Part shown: positions 62,080-64,000 of the stretch, one piece after another
Numbering within the stretch: the first letter of the stretch is position 1
How the letters are laid out: each line of letters begins with the position of its first letter
Assembly (NCBI GenBank): GCA_963837425.1
Contig: CAWINH010000006.1
Span: 558,001-622,000 of the forward strand
Source: CAWINH01 sp963837425
Lineage (GTDB): Bacteria; Chloroflexota; Limnocylindria; QHBO01
DNA length: 64,000 nt
Direction of reading: 5' to 3'
Position numbers and translations under genes: made by a program
Notes under the pieces: model-generated
What the model was told of the DNA's origin: nothing
Seen by the model: only the letters and a program-made list of their open reading frames with translations
Databases searched by the model: none

Positions 62080-62933
62080 CCGACGCCTGGCACGAGGTCG
62101 CGGACCGCGTCTTCGTGCGCCGCTACACGACCTGGAACGGCGAGCCGTTCGATCAGAACGTCGGGGCCGTCATCGGCGCTGACGGCGTACTCGTCGTCGA
62201 CACGCGTGCCTCGCATCGGCTGGCCGATGAGCTGCGGAACGAGCTCCGCGGGCTGACGGCGGAACCCGTGGCGGCGGTCGTCAACACCCACCATCACTGG
62301 GACCATACGTGGGGCAACGCGCGCTTCGACGGCGTGCCGATCTGGGGCCACGCGCGCGCGGCCGACCGCGTCGTGGCCGACTCCGAGGCGATCCGCCGCG
62401 AGATCGTCGAAGAGGAGCCGGGGCTGGCCGCCGAGCTCGACGAGGTCGAGTTCGTCCCGCCGGATCGAACGTTCACCGAACGGACCACGCTCGACCTCGG
62501 CGATCGCCAGGTGGAGCTCCGCTACCTCGGCCGCGGCCACACCGACAACGACATCGTGGTCATCGTGCACGACGCGGACGCCCTCTTCGCCGGGGACCTG
62601 CTGGAGAACGACGCGGCTCCGTCGTACGGCGACGCCTTTCCGTCGGCCTGGGCGCGGACCGTCGCGGAGGGGTTGCTGCCGCTCGTCTCCGGCGTCGTCA
62701 TTCCGGGCCACGGTGCCACCGGCGGTCTCGCATTCGTGCGGCGCCAGGCCGGTGAGCTGGCGACGATGGCCGACCTCGCGCGTCGCGTCGCGCGCGGCGA
62801 CCTCTCTGCCGACGAGGCGGTGCGGACAGCCCCGTTCCCGGCGGGCGTGGCGGAGGTCGCCGTCCGGCGCGGACGGGAGGAGCTGGCCGCCGCGACGACC
62901 GGCGCGCACACCGCCGTGACGGACCCGGATTGA
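62076..62933 (+). CDS. MBL-fold metallohydrolase
   Basis: The 285-residue protein has the beta-lactamase-fold metal motif in AAVVNTHHHWDHTWGNARFD, then YLGRGHTDNDIVVIVHDADA with the third-site residues, the bridging Asp in ALFAGDLLENDAAPSYGDAF, and VIPGHGATG. This resembles cyclase/hydrolase-type MBL proteins acting on small substrates. The last 60 residues are a helical tail. The GTG start overlaps the upstream stop, and its own stop overlaps the guaA TTG (TTGA). Confidence 0.88.
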   Translation: MTDAWHEVADRVFVRRYTTWNGEPFDQNVGAVIGADGVLVVDTRASHRLADELRNELRGLTAEPVAAVVNTHHHWDHTWGNARFDGVPIWGHARAADRVVADSEAIRREIVEEEPGLAAELDEVEFVPPDRTFTERTTLDLGDRQVELRYLGRGHTDNDIVVIVHDADALFAGDLLENDAAPSYGDAFPSAWARTVAEGLLPLVSGVVIPGHGATGGLAFVRRQAGELATMADLARRVARGDLSADEAVRTAPFPAGVAEVAVRRGREELAAATTGAHTAVTDPD

Positions 62934-64000
62934 CCGATCCCGGACGGCGGCAGCGCGGACGGACGGTTCACGGCGAGCCCGCGAACGCCGGCCACCGGGT
63001 CCTGGCACCGGACGACGCAGAGGTCGAGGCATACCTCGAGCAGGCGCTGCATGCGCCGCCGCCCGATCGCGCCGAGGCCGCGGGCGAGGCGCCGGACACC
63101 GTGATCGTCCTCGACTTCGGCAGCCAGTTCGCGCAGCTCATCGCCCGCCGCGTTCGCGAGCTCAACGTCTACTCCGAGCTGCTCCCGCACGACACGCCGT
63201 GGGCCGAGATCGAGCGGCGGGCGCCGAAGGCGCTGATCCTCTCCGGTGGGCCGTCATCCGTCTACGACCCGGACGCGCCACGGGCCGACCCTGCCATCTG
63301 GTCCGGGCGGATACCTGTCCTCGGCATCTGCTACGGGCTGCAGCTCATGGCCCACGAGCTCGGGGGCGAGGTGATGCCGAGCGAGCGGCGTGAGTACGGT
63401 CCCGCCTCGATCCAGATCACGAGCGAGGACGGGCTGTTCGCGGGGATCGAGCGCGAGCAGCCGGTCTGGATGAGCCACGGCGACGAGATCGTCCGGCCCC
63501 CCGAGGGCTTCGTCGCCACCGCCCAGACAGACTCGACCGCCTTTGCGGGGCTCGTCGCCCCGGAGCGCAACCTGTACGGGATCCAGTTCCACCCCGAGGT
63601 CGTCCACACGCCCCGCGGTCGTGACATCCTTCGCAACTTCGTGGTCGACATCGCGGGCGCCAGCCAGACCTGGACGCCCGCCGGATTCGTGGAGACGACG
63701 GTGGCCCGGGTGCGCGAGCTGGTCGGCAACGGCCGCGTCATCTGCGCGCTGTCGGGCGGGGTCGACTCCGCGGTGGCGGCGACCCTCGTGCATCGGGCCA
63801 TTGGCGATCAGCTGACCTGCATCTACGTCGACCACGGGCTCATGCGCAAGCGCGAGTCGGCGCTGCTGCGCAGCACGTTTGCCGAGCACCTCGGCATGCA
63901 GCTGATCATGGTCGACGCCCGCGACCGCTTCCTCCGCAGGCTTGCCGGCGTGGAGGATCCGGAGGAGAAGCGCCGCATCATCGGCGACGAGTTCATTCGG
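62930..64000 (+). CDS. guaA: GMP synthase (glutamine-hydrolysing), 3' end outside the window
   Basis: GuaA aminates XMP to GMP. The visible 357 codons contain the glutaminase domain (VIVLDFGSQFAQLIARRVRE, the nucleophile in PVLGICYGLQLMAHELGGE, and LYGIQFHPEVVHTPRG). The ATP-pyrophosphatase domain starts with ICALSGGVDSAVAATLVHRA and CIYVDHGLMRKRE. The frame is still open at base 64000, cutting off the rest of the synthetase domain and the dimerisation domain. A TTG at 62930 couples it to the MBL gene and would give a 57-residue N-terminal extension; a GTG at 63101 matches the usual GuaA start. Confidence 0.94.
   Translation, partial: MTDPGRRQRGRTVHGEPANAGHRVLAPDDAEVEAYLEQALHAPPPDRAEAAGEAPDTVIVLDFGSQFAQLIARRVRELNVYSELLPHDTPWAEIERRAPKALILSGGPSSVYDPDAPRADPAIWSGRIPVLGICYGLQLMAHELGGEVMPSERREYGPASIQITSEDGLFAGIEREQPVWMSHGDEIVRPPEGFVATAQTDSTAFAGLVAPERNLYGIQFHPEVVHTPRGRDILRNFVVDIAGASQTWTPAGFVETTVARVRELVGNGRVICALSGGVDSAVAATLVHRAIGDQLTCIYVDHGLMRKRESALLRSTFAEHLGMQLIMVDARDRFLRRLAGVEDPEEKRRIIGDEFIR

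Overview
The window is a GC-rich (well over 60 %), gene-dense chromosomal segment with no phage genes, insertion sequences, CRISPR array, rRNA or recognisable tRNA. The gene content suggests a Gram-positive-like or Chloroflexota-type bacterium: ThyX instead of ThyA, a GuaB3-type IMP dehydrogenase-like protein, an F420-type luciferase-like oxidoreductase, a DUF5667 partner of an ECF sigma factor, lipoproteins, LysM and amidase wall enzymes, and a LexA operator of the GAAC-N4-GTTC type. Chloroflexota is my best guess, and it is inference. Several genes carry a TANNNT-like -10 box only 6-7 bases before the start codon, so leaderless mRNAs appear common.

Layout. 1-6.5 kb: start of an acyl-CoA carboxylase beta subunit with a palindrome upstream, CsaA, ThyX, a degenerate GGDEF membrane protein and a PIG-L deacetylase. 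6.5-15 kb: MIP18-type protein, cobalamin adenosyltransferase, two aldehyde dehydrogenases, fumarase, a Lon-N-domain protein, a LysM/NodB deacetylase lipoprotein and a cyclic-2,3-diphosphoglycerate-synthetase-like GTPase. 16-21 kb (minus): a run of P5C dehydrogenase, small protein, PyrD, GABA aminotransferase and SDR, which with the aldehyde dehydrogenases points to GABA and proline/glutamate catabolism. 21.4-26.5 kb (minus): methyltransferase, lipoprotein, NarL-type two-component system and GH13 amylase. 26.6-29.8 kb: FAH-family hydrolase, then Tdh-Kbl (threonine to glycine plus acetyl-CoA). 29.9-35 kb: ECF sigma with DUF5667 partner, a repeat-stalked surface protein, an MBL hydrolase and an amidase.

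35-45.5 kb (minus) holds histidine utilisation: hutU, a SIS protein, ftcD and argS in one run, then an ECF sigma with a propeller-like membrane partner, a GNAT-like protein and hutH. From about 35.8 to 40.3 kb the reading frames are interrupted by single-base indels roughly every 60-200 bases, and the 42.4-42.8 kb sigma gene is similarly affected. Because essential argS is hit, this looks like poor consensus sequence rather than gene decay.

45.5-51.3 kb: PAP2-like and DedA membrane proteins, a complete mannose-family PTS permease (IIA-IIB-IIC-IID) and a cyclodeaminase-FolD pair in which FolD lacks key catalytic residues. 51.4-53.7 kb is an SOS locus (lexA-dinB plus a small gene behind two LexA boxes). 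53.8-64 kb: rplI, dnaB, purA, guaB3 and guaA (cut by the window end), so nucleotide synthesis and replication genes cluster here. DnaA-box-like motifs lie before dnaB, and an intrinsic-terminator hairpin lies in the guaB3 leader.
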